Positions 25,354 to 39,300 of a DNA stretch of 64,000 bases are shown here, piece by piece; the first letter of the stretch is position 1; each line of letters begins with the position of its first letter. The position numbers were made by a program, and so were the translations under genes. The DNA lies in assembly GCF_963576545.1 (NCBI RefSeq), contig NW_026870445.1, positions 1 through 64,000 on the forward strand. Reading direction: 5' to 3'. The notes beneath the pieces are model-generated. The model was not told the DNA's origin. It worked only from the letters and a program-made list of their open reading frames with translations, and searched no databases. Origin of the DNA: Limanda limanda (lineage: Eukaryota > Chordata > Actinopteri > Pleuronectiformes > Pleuronectidae).

Positions 25354-26778
25354 CTTTCGGAAGGGTTAGGGTTAGGGTTAGGGATGAAAGCACATAGGAG
25401 AAAGAGATATTCTTGAATAACTTTTTTTGTGAAGGTCGGAGAGACTTGGAAAGTGGTTGCATCTGGACTAATTTGGGTCCTGCGGATCGATTGGTACCAT
25501 CCCCGAGCTTGTACGACCTTCGGAAGAGGTCGACCGACGAAATTCCCCCAAATCTGAGGAGATATTCTTGAATAACTTTTTTTGTGAAGGTCGGAGAGAC
25601 TTGCAAGTAGGCTCTACCCCCACTAAATGGGGTTGCGCGCATCGATCGGTACCATCCTTGAGCTTCTCCGACTTTCGGAAGGGTTAGGGTTAGGGATGAA
25701 AGCACATAGGAGAAAGAGATATTCTTGAATAACTTTTTTTGTGAAGGTCGGAGAGACTTGCAAGTAGGCTCTACCCCCACTAAATGGGGTAGCGCGCATC
25801 GATCGGTACCATCCTTGAGCTTCTCCGACTTTCGGAAGGGTTAGGGTTAGGGTTAGGGATGAAAGCACATAGGAGAAAGAGATATTCTTGAATAACTTTT
25901 TTTGTGAAGGTCGGAGAGACTTGCAAGTAGGCTCTACCCCCACTAAATGGGGTAGCGCGCATCGATCGGTACCATCCTTGAGCTTCTCCGACTTTCGGAA
26001 GGGTTAGGGTTAGGGTTAGGGATGAAAGCACATAGGAGAAAGAGATATTCTTGAATAACTTTTTTTGTGAAGGTCGGAGAGACTTGGAAAGTGGTTGCAT
26101 CTGGACTAATTTGGGTCCTGCGGATCGATTGGTACCATCCCCGAGCTTGTACGACCTTCGGAAGAGGTCGACCGACGAAATTCCCCCAAATCTGAGGAGA
26201 TATTCTTGAATAACTTTTTTTGTGAAGGTCGGAGAGACTTGCAAGTAGGCTCTACCCCCACTAAATGGGGTAGCGCGCATCGATCAGTACCATCCTTGAG
26301 CTTCTCCGACTTTCGGAAGGGTTAGGGTTAGGGATGAAAGCACATAGGAGAAAGAGATATTCTTGAATAACTTTTTTTGTGAAGGTCGGAGAGACTTGGA
26401 AAGCTGTTGCATCTGGACTAATTTGGGTCCTGCGGATCGATTGGTACCATCCCCGAGCTTGTACGACCTTCGGAAGAGGTCGACCGACGAAATTCCCCCA
26501 AATCTGAGGAGATATTCTTGAATAACTTTTTTTGTGAAGGTCGGAGAGACTTGCAAGTAGGCTCTACCCCCACTAAATGGGGTTGCGCGCATCGATCGGT
26601 ACCATCCTTGAGCTTCTCCGACTTTCGGAAGGGTTAGGGTTAGGGATGAAAGCACATAGGAGAAAGAGATATTCTTGAATAACTTTTTTTGTGAAGGTCG
26701 GAGAGACTTGCAAGTAGGCTTTACCCCCACTAAATGGGGTAGCGCGCATCGATCGGTACCATCCTTGAGCTTCTCCGA
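25354..26778 (+). repeat. Transition segment between two higher-order families
   Basis: Unit order is L S2 L2 S. It lacks the CTGCAGATC and TTGAAAAAC markers of the preceding family. Its later units (25672 onward) match 29002-30108 in order, length and markers, including AAGCTGTTGC near 26400 and 29731, so they belong with the next family and its 3330 bp duplication. Confidence 0.8.
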
Positions 26779-29700
26779 CTTTCGGAAGGGTTAGGGTTAG
26801 GGATGAAAGCCATAGGAGAAAGAGATATTCTTGAATAACTTTTTTTGTGAAGGTCGGAGAGACTTGGAAAGTGGTTGCATCTGGACTAATTTGGGTCCTG
26901 CGGATCGATTGGTACCATCCCCGAGCTTGTACGACCTTCGGAAGAGGTCGACCGACGAAATTCCCCCAAATCTGAGGAGATATTCTTGAATAACTTTTTT
27001 TGTGAAGGTCGGAGAGACTTGCAAGTAGGCTCTACCCCCACTAAATGGGGTAGCGCGCATCGATCGGTACCATCCTTGAGCTTCTCCGACTTTCGGAAGG
27101 GTTAGGGTTAGGGATGAAAGCACATAGGAGAAAGAGATATTCTTGAATAACTTTTTTTGTGAAGGTCGGAGAGACTTGCAAGTAGGCTCTACCCCCACTA
27201 AATGGGGTAGCGCACATCGGTCGGTACCATCCTTGAGCTTCTCCGACTTTCGGAAGGGTTAGGGTTAGGGTTAGGGATGAAAGCACATAGGAGAAAGAGA
27301 TATTCTTGAATAACTTTTTTTGTGAAGGTCGGAGAGACTTGGAAAGTGGTTGCATCTGGACTAATTTGGGTCCTGCGGATCGATTGGTACCATCCCCGAG
27401 CTTGTACGACCTTCGGAAGAGGTCGACCGACGAAATTCCCCCAAATCTGAGGAGATATTCTTGAATAACTTTTTTTGTGAAGGTCGGAGAGACTTGCAAG
27501 TAGGCTCTACCCCCACTAAATGGGGTAGCGCGCATCGATCGGTACCATCCTTGAGCTTCTCCGACTTTCGGAAGGGTTAGGGTTAGGGTTAGGGATGAAA
27601 GCACATAGGAGAAAGAGATATTCTTGAATAACCTTTTTTGTGAAGGTCGGAGAGACTTGGAAAGTGGTTGCATCTTGACTAATTTGGGTCCTGCGGATCG
27701 ATTGGTACCATCCCCGAGCTTGTACGACCTTCGGAAGAGGTCGACCGACGAAATTCCCCCAAATCTGAGGAGATATTCTTGAATAACTTTTTTTGTGAAG
27801 GTCGGAGAGACTTGCAAGTAGGCTCTACCCCCACTAAATGGGGTTGCGCGCATCGATCAGTACCATCCTTGAGCTTCTCCGACTTTCGGAAGGGTTAGGG
27901 TTAGGGTTAGGGATGAAAGCACATAGGAGAAAGAGATATTCTTGAATAACTTTTTTTTTGAAGGTCGGAGAGACTTGCAAGTAGGCTCTACCCCCACTAA
28001 ATGGGGTAGCGCGCATCGATCGGTACCATCTTTGAGCTTCTCCGACTTTCGGAAGGGTTAGGGTTAGGGTTAGGGATGAAAGCACATAGGAGAAAGAGAT
28101 ATTCTTGAATAACTTTTTTTGTGAAGGTCGGAGAGACTTGCAAGTAGGCTCTACCCCCACTAAATGGGGTAGCGCGCATCGATCGGTACCATCCTTGAGC
28201 TTCTCCGACTTTCGGAAGGGTTAGGGTTAGGGTTAGGGATGAAAGCACATAGGAGAAAGAGATATTCTTGAATAACTTTTTTTGTGAAGGTCGGAGAGAC
28301 TTGAAAGTAGGCTCTACCCCCACTAAATGGGGTAGCGCGCATCGATCGGTACCATCCTTGAGCTTCTCCGACTTTCGGAAGGGTTAGGGTTAGGGTTAGG
28401 GATGAAAGCACATAGGAGAAAGAGATATTCTTGAATAACTTTTTTTGTGAAGGTCGGAGAGACTTGGAAAGTGGTTGCATCTGGACTAATTTGGGTCCTG
28501 CGGATCGATTGGTACCATCCCCGAGCTTGTACGACCTTCGGAAGAGGTCGACCGACGAAATTCCCCCAAATCTGAGGAGATATTCTTGAATAACTTTTTT
28601 TGTGAAGGTCGGAGAGACTTGCAAGTAGGCTCTACCCCCACTAAATGGGGTAGCGCGCATCGATCGGTACCATCATTGAGCTTCTCCGACTTTCTGAAGG
28701 GTTAGGGTTAGGGATGAAAGCACATAGGAGAAAGAGATATTCTTGAATAACTTTTTTTGTGAAGGTCGGAGAGACTTGGAAAGTGGTTGCATCTGGACTA
28801 ATTTGGGTCCTGCGGATCGATTGGTACCATCCCCGAGCTTGTACGACCTTCGGAAGAGGTCGACCGACGAAATTCCCCCAAATCTGAGGAGATATTCTTG
28901 AATAACTTTTTTTGTGAAGGTCGGAGAGACTTGCAAGTAGGCTCTACCCCCACTAAATGGGGTTGCGCGCATCGATCGGTACCATCCTTGAGCTTCTCCG
29001 ACTTTCGGAAGGGTTAGGGTTAGGGATGAAAGCACATAGGAGAAAGAGATATTCTTGAATAACTTTTTTTGTGAAGGTCGGAGAGACTTGCAAGTAGGCT
29101 CTACCCCCACTAAATGGGGTAGCGCGCATCGATCGGTACCATCCTTGAGCTTCTCCGACTTTCGGAAGGGTTAGGGTTAGGGTTAGGGATGAAAGCACAT
29201 AGGAGAAAGAGATATTCTTGAATAACTTTTTTTGTGAAGGTCGGAGAGACTTGCAAGTAGGCTCTACCCCCACTAAATGGGGTAGCGCGCATCGATCGGT
29301 ACCATCCTTGAGCTTCTCCGACTTTCGGAAGGGTTAGGGTTAGGGTTAGGGATGAAAGCACATAGGAGAAAGAGATATTCTTGAATAACTTTTTTTGTGA
29401 AGGTCGGAGAGACTTGGAAAGTGGTTGCATCTGGACTAATTTGGGTCCTGCGGATCGATTGGTACCATCCCCGAGCTTGTACGACCTTCGGAAGAGGTCG
29501 ACCGACGAAATTCCCCCAAATCTGAGGAGATATTCTTGAATAACTTTTTTTGTGAAGGTCGGAGAGACTTGCAAGTAGGCTCTACCCCCACTAAATGGGG
29601 TAGCGCGCATCGATCAGTACCATCCTTGAGCTTCTCCGACTTTCGGAAGGGTTAGGGTTAGGGATGAAAGCACATAGGAGAAAGAGATATTCTTGAATAA

Positions 29701-30108
29701 CTTTTTTTGTGAAGGTCGGAGAGACTTGGAAAGCTGTTGCATCTGGACTAATTTGGGTCCTGCGGATCGATTGGTACCATCCCCGAGCTTGTACGACCTT
29801 CGGAAGAGGTCGACCGACGAAATTCCCCCAAATCTGAGGAGATATTCTTGAATAACTTTTTTTGTGAAGGTCGGAGAGACTTGCAAGTAGGCTCTACCCC
29901 CACTAAATGGGGTTGCGCGCATCGATCGGTACCATCCTTGAGCTTCTCCGACTTTCGGAAGGGTTAGGGTTAGGGATGAAAGCACATAGGAGAAAGAGAT
30001 ATTCTTGAATAACTTTTTTTGTGAAGGTCGGAGAGACTTGCAAGTAGGCTTTACCCCCACTAAATGGGGTAGCGCGCATCGATCGGTACCATCCTTGAGC
30101 TTCTCCGA
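26779..30108 (+). repeat. Higher-order copy H1 (3330 bp)
   Basis: Unit order is L S L2 S3 L2 S2 L2 S. It opens with a 311 bp L unit in which GCACATAGG is GCCATAGG and the telomere block has three G-runs, the family's defining marker. Others are GCGCACATCGGTCGG at the end of the second unit, an S unit with T9 directly before GAAGG (27883), an S unit with CTTGAAAGTAGG (28209), and TTTCTGAAGG opening the unit at 28690. CATCTTGACT (near 27671) is shared only with H2. Confidence 0.88.
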
Positions 30109-32975
30109 CTTTCGGAAGGGTTAGGGTTAGGGATGAAAGCCATAGGAGAAAGAGATATTCTTGAATAACTTTTTTTGTGAAGGTCGGAGAGACTTGGAAA
30201 GTGGTTGCATCTGGACTAATTTGGGTCCTGCGGATCGATTGGTACCATCCCCGAGCTTGTACGACCTTCGGAAGAGGTCGACCGACGAAATTCCCCCAAA
30301 TCTGAGGAGATATTCTTGAATAACTTTTTTTGTGAAGGTCGGAGAGACTTGCAAGTAGGCTCTACCCCCACTAAATGGGGTAGCGCGCATCGATCGGTAC
30401 CATCCTTGAGCTTCTCCGACTTTCGGAAGGGTTAGGGTTAGGGATGAAAGCACATAGGAGAAAGAGATATTCTTGAATAACTTTTTTTGTGAAGGTCGGA
30501 GAGACTTGCAAGTAGGCTCTACCCCCACTAAATGGGGTAGCGCACATCGGTCGGTACCATCCTTGAGCTTCTCCGACTTTCGGAAGGGTTAGGGTTAGGG
30601 TTAGGGATGAAAGCACATAGGAGAAAGAGATATTCTTGAATAACTTTTTTTGTGAAGGTCGGAGAGACTTGGAAAGTGGTTGCATCTGGACTAATTTGGG
30701 TCCTGCGGATCGATTGGTACCATCCCCGAGCTTGTACGACCTTCGGAAGAGGTCGACCGACGAAATTCCCCCAAATCTGAGGAGATATTCTTGAATAACT
30801 TTTTTTGTGAAGGTCGGAGAGACTTGCAAGTAGGCTCTACCCCCACTAAATGGGGTAGCGCGCATCGATCGGTACCATCCTTGAGCTTCTCCGACTTTCG
30901 GAAGGGTTAGGGTTAGGGTTAGGGATGAAAGCACATAGGAGAAAGAGATATTCTTGAATAACCTTTTTTGTGAAGGTCGGAGAGACTTGGAAAGTGGTTG
31001 CATCTTGACTAATTTGGGTCCTGCGGATCGATTGGTACCATCCCCGAGCTTGTACGACCTTCGGAAGAGGTCGACCGACGAAATTCCCCCAAATCTGAGG
31101 AGATATTCTTGAATAACTTTTTTTGTGAAGGTCGGAGAGACTTGCAAGTAGGCTCTACCCCCACTAAATGGGGTTGCGCGCATCGATCAGTACCATCCTT
31201 GAGCTTCTCCGACTTTCGGAAGGGTTAGGGTTAGGGTTAGGGATGAAAGCACATAGGAGAAAGAGATATTCTTGAATAACTTTTTTTTTGAAGGTCGGAG
31301 AGACTTGCAAGTAGGCTCTACCCCCACTAAATGGGGTAGCGCGCATCGATCGGTACCATCTTTGAGCTTCTCCGACTTTCGGAAGGGTTAGGGTTAGGGT
31401 TAGGGATGAAAGCACATAGGAGAAAGAGATATTCTTGAATAACTTTTTTTGTGAAGGTCGGAGAGACTTGCAAGTAGGCTCTACCCCCACTAAATGGGGT
31501 AGCGCGCATCGATCGGTACCATCCTTGAGCTTCTCCGACTTTCGGAAGGGTTAGGGTTAGGGTTAGGGATGAAAGCACATAGGAGAAAGAGATATTCTTG
31601 AATAACTTTTTTTGTGAAGGTCGGAGAGACTTGAAAGTAGGCTCTACCCCCACTAAATGGGGTAGCGCGCATCGATCGGTACCATCCTTGAGCTTCTCCG
31701 ACTTTCGGAAGGGTTAGGGTTAGGGTTAGGGATGAAAGCACATAGGAGAAAGAGATATTCTTGAATAACTTTTTTTGTGAAGGTCGGAGAGACTTGGAAA
31801 GTGGTTGCATCTGGACTAATTTGGGTCCTGCGGATCGATTGGTACCATCCCCGAGCTTGTACGACCTTCGGAAGAGGTCGACCGACGAAATTCCCCCAAA
31901 TCTGAGGAGATATTCTTGAATAACTTTTTTTGTGAAGGTCGGAGAGACTTGCAAGTAGGCTCTACCCCCACTAAATGGGGTAGCGCGCATCGATCGGTAC
32001 CATCATTGAGCTTCTCCGACTTTCTGAAGGGTTAGGGTTAGGGATGAAAGCACATAGGAGAAAGAGATATTCTTGAATAACTTTTTTTGTGAAGGTCGGA
32101 GAGACTTGGAAAGTGGTTGCATCTGGACTAATTTGGGTCCTGCGGATCGATTGGTACCATCCCCGAGCTTGTACGACCTTCGGAAGAGGTCGACCGACGA
32201 AATTCCCCCAAATCTGAGGAGATATTCTTGAATAACTTTTTTTGTGAAGGTCGGAGAGACTTGCAAGTAGGCTCTACCCCCACTAAATGGGGTTGCGCAC
32301 ATCGATCGGTACCATCCTTGAGCTTCTCCGACTTTCGGAAGGGTTAGGGTTAGGGTTAGGGATGAAAGCACATAGGAGAAAGAGATATTCTTGAATAACT
32401 TTTTTTGTGAAGGTCGGAGAGACTTGCAAGTAGGCTTTACCCCCACTAAATGGGGTAGCGCGCATCGATCGGTACCATCCTTGAGCTTCTCCGACTTTCG
32501 GAAGGGTTAGGGTTAGGGTTAGGGATGAAAGCACATAGGAGAAAGAGATATTCTTGAATAACTTTTTTTGTGAAGGTCGGAGAGACTTGGAAAGTGGTTG
32601 CATCTGGACTAATTTGGGTCCTGCGGATCGATTGGTACCATCCCCGAGCTTGTACGACCTTCGGAAGAGGTCGACCGACGAAATTCCCCCAAATCTGAGG
32701 AGATATTCTTGAATAACTTTTTTTGTGAAGGTCGGAGAGACTTGCAAGTAGGCTCTACCCCCACTAAATGGGGTTGCGCGCATCGATCGGTACCATCCTT
32801 GAGCTTCTCCGACTTTCGGAAGGGTTAGGGTTAGGGTTAGGGATGAAAGCACATAGGAGAAAGAGATATTCTTGAATAACTTTTTTTGTGAAGGTCGGAG
32901 AGACTTGCAAGTAGGCTTTACCCCCACTAAATGGGGTAGCGCGCATCGATCGGTACCATCCTTGAGCTTCTCCGA
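30109..32975 (+). repeat. Higher-order copy H2 (2867 bp)
   Basis: Unit order is L S L2 S3 L2 S L S. Through the unit at 32020 it reproduces H1 with an offset of 3330 bp, including CATCTTGACT, AACCTTTTTTG, the T9 S unit and CATCATTGAG. It then switches to the S-L-S ending with CTTTACC markers that is typical of H3 and H4. Confidence 0.88.
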
Positions 32976-35900
32976 CTTTCGGAAGGGTTAGGGTTAGGGA
33001 TGAAAGCCATAGGAGAAAGAGATATTCTTGAATAACTTTTTTTGTGAAGGTCGGAGAGACTTGGAAAGTGGTTGCATCTGGACTAATTTGGGTCCTGCGG
33101 ATCGATTGGTACCATCCCCGAGCTTGTACGACCTTCGGAAGAGGTCGACCGACGAAATTCCCCCAAATCTGAGGAGATATTCTTGAATAACTTTTTTTGT
33201 GAAGGTCGGAGAGACTTGCAAGTAGGCTCTACCCCCACTAAATGGGGTAGCCCGCATCGATCGGTACCATCCTTGAGCTTCTCCGACTTTCGGAAGGGTT
33301 AGGGTTAGGGATGAAAGCACATAGGAGAAAGAGATATTCTTGAATAACTTTTTTTGTGAAGGTCGGAGAGACTTGCAAGTAGGCTCTACCCCCACTAAAT
33401 GGGGTAGCGCACATCGGTCGGTACCATCTTTGAGCTTCTCCGACTTTCGGAAGGGTTAGGGTTAGGGTTAGGGATGAAAGCACATAGGAGAAAGAGATAT
33501 TCTTGAATAACTTTTTTTGTGAAGGTCGGAGAGACTTGGAAAGTGGTTGCATCTGGACTAATTTGGGTCCTGCGGATCGATTGGTACCATCCCCGAGCTT
33601 GTACGACCTTCGGAAGAGGTCGACCGACGAAATTCCCCCAAATCTGAGGAGATATTCTTGAATAACTTTTTTTGTGAAGGTCGGAGAGACTTGCAAGTAG
33701 GCTCTACCCCCACTAAATGGGGTAGCGCGCATCGATCGGTACCATCCTTGAGCTTCTCCGACTTTCGGAAGGGTTAGGGTTAGGGTTAGGGATGAAAGCA
33801 CATAGGAGAAAGAGATATTCTTGAATAACTTTTTTTGTGAAGGTCGGAGAGACTTGGAAAGTGGTTGCATCTGGACTAATTTGGGTCTTGCGGATCGATT
33901 GGTACCATCCCCGAGCTTGTACGACCTTCGGAAGAGGTCGACCGACGAAATTCCCCCAAATCTGAGGAGATATTCTTGAATAACTTTTTTTGTGAAGGTC
34001 GGAGAGACTTGCAAGTAGGCTCTACCCCCACTAAATGGGGTTGCGCGCATCGATCAGTACCATCCTTGAGCTTCTCCGACTTTCGGAAGGGTTAGGGTTA
34101 GGGTTAGGGATGAAAGCACATAGGAGAAAGAGATATTCTTGAATAACTTTTTTTTTGAAGGTCGGAGAGACTTGCAAGTAGGCTCTACCCCCACTAAATG
34201 GGGTAGCGCGCATCGATCGGTACCATCTTTGAGCTTCTCCGACTTTCGGAAGGGTTAGGGTTAGGGTTAGGGATGAAAGCACATAGGAGAAAGAGATATT
34301 CTTGAATAACTTTTTTTGTGAAGGTCGGAGAGACTTGCAAGTAGGCTCTACCCCCACTAAATGGGGTAGCGCGCATCGATCGGTACCATCCTTGAGCTTC
34401 TCCGACTTTCGGAAGGGTTAGGGTTAGGGTTAGGGATGAAAGCACATAGGAGAAAGAGATATTCTTGAATAACTTTTTTTGTGAAGGTCGGAGAGACTTG
34501 AAAGTAGGCTCTACCCCCACTAAATGGGGTAGCGCGCATCGATCGGTACCATCCCTGAGCTTCTCCGACTTTCGGAAGGGTTAGGGTTAGGGTTAGGGAT
34601 GAAAGCACATAGGAGAAAGAGATATTCTTGAATAACTTTTTTTGTGAAGGTCGGAGAGACTTGGAAAGTGGTTGCATCTGGACTAATTTGGGTCCTGCGG
34701 ATCGATTGGTACCATCCCCGAGCTTGTACGACCTTCGGAAGAGGTCGACCGACGAAATTCCCCCAAATCTGAGGAGATATTCTTGAATAACTTTTTTTGT
34801 GAAGGTCGGAGAGACTTGCAAGTAGGCTCTACCCCCACTAAATGGGGTAGCGCGCATCGATCGGTACCATCCTTGAGCTTCTCCGACTTTCTGAAGGGTT
34901 AGGGTTAGGGATGAAAGCACATAGGAGAAAGAGATATTCTTGAATAACTTTTTTTGTGAAGGTCGGAGAGACTTGGAAAGTGGTTGCATCTGGACTAATT
35001 TGGGTCCTGCGGATCGATTGGTACCATCCCCGAGCTTGTACGACCTTCGGAAGAGGTCGACCGACGAAATTCCCCCAAATCTGAGGAGATATTCTTGAAT
35101 AACTTTTTTTGTGAAGGTCGGAGAGACTTGCAAGTAGGCTCTACCCCCACTAAATGGGGTTGCGCGCATCGATCAGTACCATCTTTGAGCTTCTCCGACT
35201 TTCGGAAGGGTTAGGGTTAGGGTTAGGGATGAAAGCACATAGGAGAAAGAGATATTCTTGAATAACTTTTTTTGTGAAGGTCGGAGAGACTTGCAAGTAG
35301 GCTTTACCCCCACTAAATGGGGTAGCGCGCATCGATCGGTACCATCCTTGAGCTTCTCCGACTTTCGGAAGGGTTAGGGTTAGGGTTAGGGATGAAAGCA
35401 CATAGGAGAAAGAGATATTCTTGAATAACTTTTTTTGTGAAGGTCGGAGAGACTTGGAAAGTGGTTGCATCTGGACTAATTTGGGTCCTGCGGATCGATT
35501 GGTACCATCCCCGAGCTTGTACGACCTTCGGAAGAGGTCGACCGACGAAATTCCCCCAAATCTGAGGAGATATTCTTGAATAACTTTTTTTGTGAAGGTC
35601 GGAGAGACTTGCAAGTAGGCTCTACCCCCACTAAATGGGGTTGCGCGCATCGATCGGTACCATCCTTGAGCTTCTCCGACTTTCGGAAGGGTTAGGGTTA
35701 GGGTTAGGGATGAAAGCACATAGGAGAAAGAGATATTCTTGAATAACTTTTTTTGTGAAGGTCGGAGAGACTTGCAAGTAGGCTTTACCCCCACTAAATG
35801 GGGTAGCGCGCATCGATCGGTACCATCCTTGAGCTTCTCCGACTTTCGGAAGGGTTAGGGTTAGGGTTAGGGATGAAAGCACATAGGAGAAAGAGATATT

Positions 35901-36323
35901 CTTGAATAACTTTTTTTGTGAAGGTCGGAGAGACTTGGAAAGTGGTTGCATCTGGACTAATTTGGGTCCTGCGGATCGATTGGTACCATCCCCGAGCTTG
36001 TACGACCTTCGGAAGAGGTCGACCGACGAAATTCCCCCAAATCTGAGGAGATATTCTTGAATAACTTTTTTTGTGAAGGTCGGAGAGACTTGCAAGTAGG
36101 CTCTACCCCCACTAAATGGGGTTGCGCGCATCGATCGGTACCATCCTTGAGCTTCTCCGACTTTCGGAAGGGTTAGGGTTAGGGTTAGGGATGAAAGCAC
36201 ATAGGAGAAAGAGATATTCTTGAATAACTTTTTTTGTGAAGGTCGGAGAGACTTGCAAGTAGGCTTTACCCCCACTAAATGGGGTAGCGCGCATCGATCG
36301 GTACCATCCTTGAGCTTCTCCGA
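32976..36323 (+). repeat. Higher-order copy H3 (3348 bp)
   Basis: Unit order is L S L2 S3 L2 S L S L S. It is H2 plus one extra S-L pair (481 bp) at the end. New markers are GTAGCCCGC (near 33250) and GGGTCTTGCGG in the L unit at 33762, both passed on to H4, H5 and H6. Confidence 0.88.
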
Positions 36324-39300
36324 CTTTCGGAAGGGTTAGGGTTAGGGATGAAAGCCATAGGAGAAAGAGATATTCTTGAATAACTTTTTTTGTGAAGGTC
36401 GGAGAGACTTGGAAAGTGGTTGCATCTGGACTAATTTGGGTCCTGCGGATCGATTGGTACCATCCCCGAGCTTGTACGACCTTCGGAAGAGGTCGACCGA
36501 CGAAATTCCCCCAAATCTGAGGAGATATTCTTGAATAACTTTTTTTGTGAAGGTCGGAGAGACTTGCAAGTAGGCTCTACCCCCACTAAATGGGGTAGCC
36601 CGCATCGATCGGTACCATCCTTGAGCTTCTCCGACTTTCGGAAGGGTTAGGGTTAGGGATGAAAGCACATAGGAGAAAGAGATATTCTTGAATAACTTTT
36701 TTTGTGAAGGTCGGAGAGACTTGCAAGTAGGCTCTACCCCCACTAAATGGGGTAGCGCACATCGGTCGGTACCATCTTTGAGCTTCTCCGACTTTCGGAA
36801 GGGTTAGGGTTAGGGTTAGGGATGAAAGCACATAGGAGAAAGAGATATTCTTGAATAACTTTTTTTGTGAAGGTCGGAGAGACTTGGAAAGTGGTTGCAT
36901 CTGGACTAATTTGGGTCCTGCGGATCGATTGGTACCATCCCCGAGCTTGTACGACCTTCGGAAGAGGTCGACCGACGAAATTCCCCCAAATCTGAGGAGA
37001 TATTCTTGAATAACTTTTTTTGTGAAGGTCGGAGAGACTTGCAAGTAGGCTCTACCCCCACTAAATGGGGTAGCGCGCATCGATCGGTACCATCCTTGAG
37101 CTTCTCCGACTTTCGGAAGGGTTAGGGTTAGGGTTAGGGATGAAAGCACATAGGAGAAAGAGATATTCTTGAATAACTTTTTTTGTGAAGGTCGGAGAGA
37201 CTTGGAAAGTGGTTGCATCTGGACTAATTTGGGTCTTGCGGATCGATTGGTACCATCCCCGAGCTTGTACGACCTTCGGAAGAGGTCGACCGACGAAATT
37301 CCCCCAAATCTGAGGAGATATTCTTGAATAACTTTTTTTGTGAAGGTCGGAGAGACTTGCAAGTAGGCTCTACCCCCACTAAATGGGGTTGCGCGCATCG
37401 ATCAGTACCATCCTTGAGCTTCTCCGACTTTCGGAAGGGTTAGGGTTAGGGTTAGGGATGAAAGCACATAGGAGAAAGAGATATTCTTGAATAACTTTTT
37501 TTTTGAAGGTCGGAGAGACTTGCAAGTAGGCTCTACCCCCACTAAATGGGGTAGCGCGCATCGATCGGTACCATCCTTGAGCTTCTCCGACTTTCGGAAG
37601 GGTTAGGGTTAGGGTTAGGGATGAAAGCACATAGGAGAAAGAGATATTCTTGAATAACTTTTTTTGTGAAGGTCGGAGAGACTTGGAAAGTGGTTGCATC
37701 TGGACTAATTTGGGTCTTGCGGATCGATTGGTACCATCCCCGAGCTTGTACGACCTTCGGAAGAGGTCGACCGACGAAATTCCCCCAAATCTGAGGAGAT
37801 ATTCTTGAATAACTTTTTTTGTGAAGGTCGGAGAGACTTGCAAGTAGGCTCTACCCCCACTAAATGGGGTTGCGCGCATCGATCAGTACCATCCTTGAGC
37901 TTCTCCGACTTTCGGAAGGGTTAGGGTTAGGGTTAGGGATGAAAGCACATAGGAGAAAGAGATATTCTTGAATAACTTTTTTTTTGAAGGTCGGAGAGAC
38001 TTGCAAGTAGGCTCTACCCCCACTAAATGGGGTAGCGCGCATCGATCGGTACCATCTTTGAGCTTCTCCGACTTTCGGAAGGGTTAGGGTTAGGGTTAGG
38101 GATGAAAGCACATAGGAGAAAGAGATATTCTTGAATAACTTTTTTTGTGAAGGTCGGAGAGACTTGCAAGTAGGCTCTACCCCCACTAAATGGGGTAGCG
38201 CGCATCGATCGGTACCATCCTTGAGCTTCTCCGACTTTCGGAAGGGTTAGGGTTAGGGTTAGGGATGAAAGCACATAGGAGAAAGAGATATTCTTGAATA
38301 ACTTTTTTTGTGAAGGTCGGAGAGACTTGAAAGTAGGCTCTACCCCCACTAAATGGGGTAGCGCGCATCGATCGGTACCATCCCTGAGCTTCTCCGACTT
38401 TCGGAAGGGTTAGGGTTAGGGTTAGGGATGAAAGCACATAGGAGAAAGAGATATTCTTGAATAACTTTTTTTGTGAAGGTCGGAGAGACTTGGAAAGTGG
38501 TTGCATCTGGACTAATTTGGGTCCTGCGGATCGATTGGTACCATCCCCGAGCTTGTACGACCTTCGGAAGAGGTCGACCGACGAAATTCCCCCAAATCTG
38601 AGGAGATATTCTTGAATAACTTTTTTTGTGAAGGTCGGAGAGACTTGCAAGTAGGCTCTACCCCCACTAAATGGGGTAGCGCGCATCGATCGGTACCATC
38701 CTTGAGCTTCTCCGACTTTCTGAAGGGTTAGGGTTAGGGATGAAAGCACATAGGAGAAAGAGATATTCTTGAATAACTTTTTTTGTGAAGGTCGGAGAGA
38801 CTTGGAAAGTGGTTGCATCTGGACTAATTTGGGTCCTGCGGATCGATTGGTACCATCCCCGAGCTTGTACGACCTTCGGAAGAGGTCGACCGACGAAATT
38901 CCCCCAAATCTGAGGAGATATTCTTGAATAACTTTTTTTGTGAAGGTCGGAGAGACTTGCAAGTAGGCTCTACCCCCACTAAATGGGGTTGCGCGCATCG
39001 ATCAGTACCATCTTTGAGCTTCTCCGACTTTCGGAAGGGTTAGGGTTAGGGTTAGGGATGAAAGCACATAGGAGAAAGAGATATTCTTGAATAACTTTTT
39101 TTGTGAAGGTCGGAGAGACTTGCAAGTAGGCTTTACCCCCACTAAATGGGGTAGCGCGCATCGATCGGTACCATCCTTGAGCTTCTCCGACTTTCGGAAG
39201 GGTTAGGGTTAGGGTTAGGGATGAAAGCACATAGGAGAAAGAGATATTCTTGAATAACTTTTTTTGTGAAGGTCGGAGAGACTTGGAAAGTGGTTGCATC

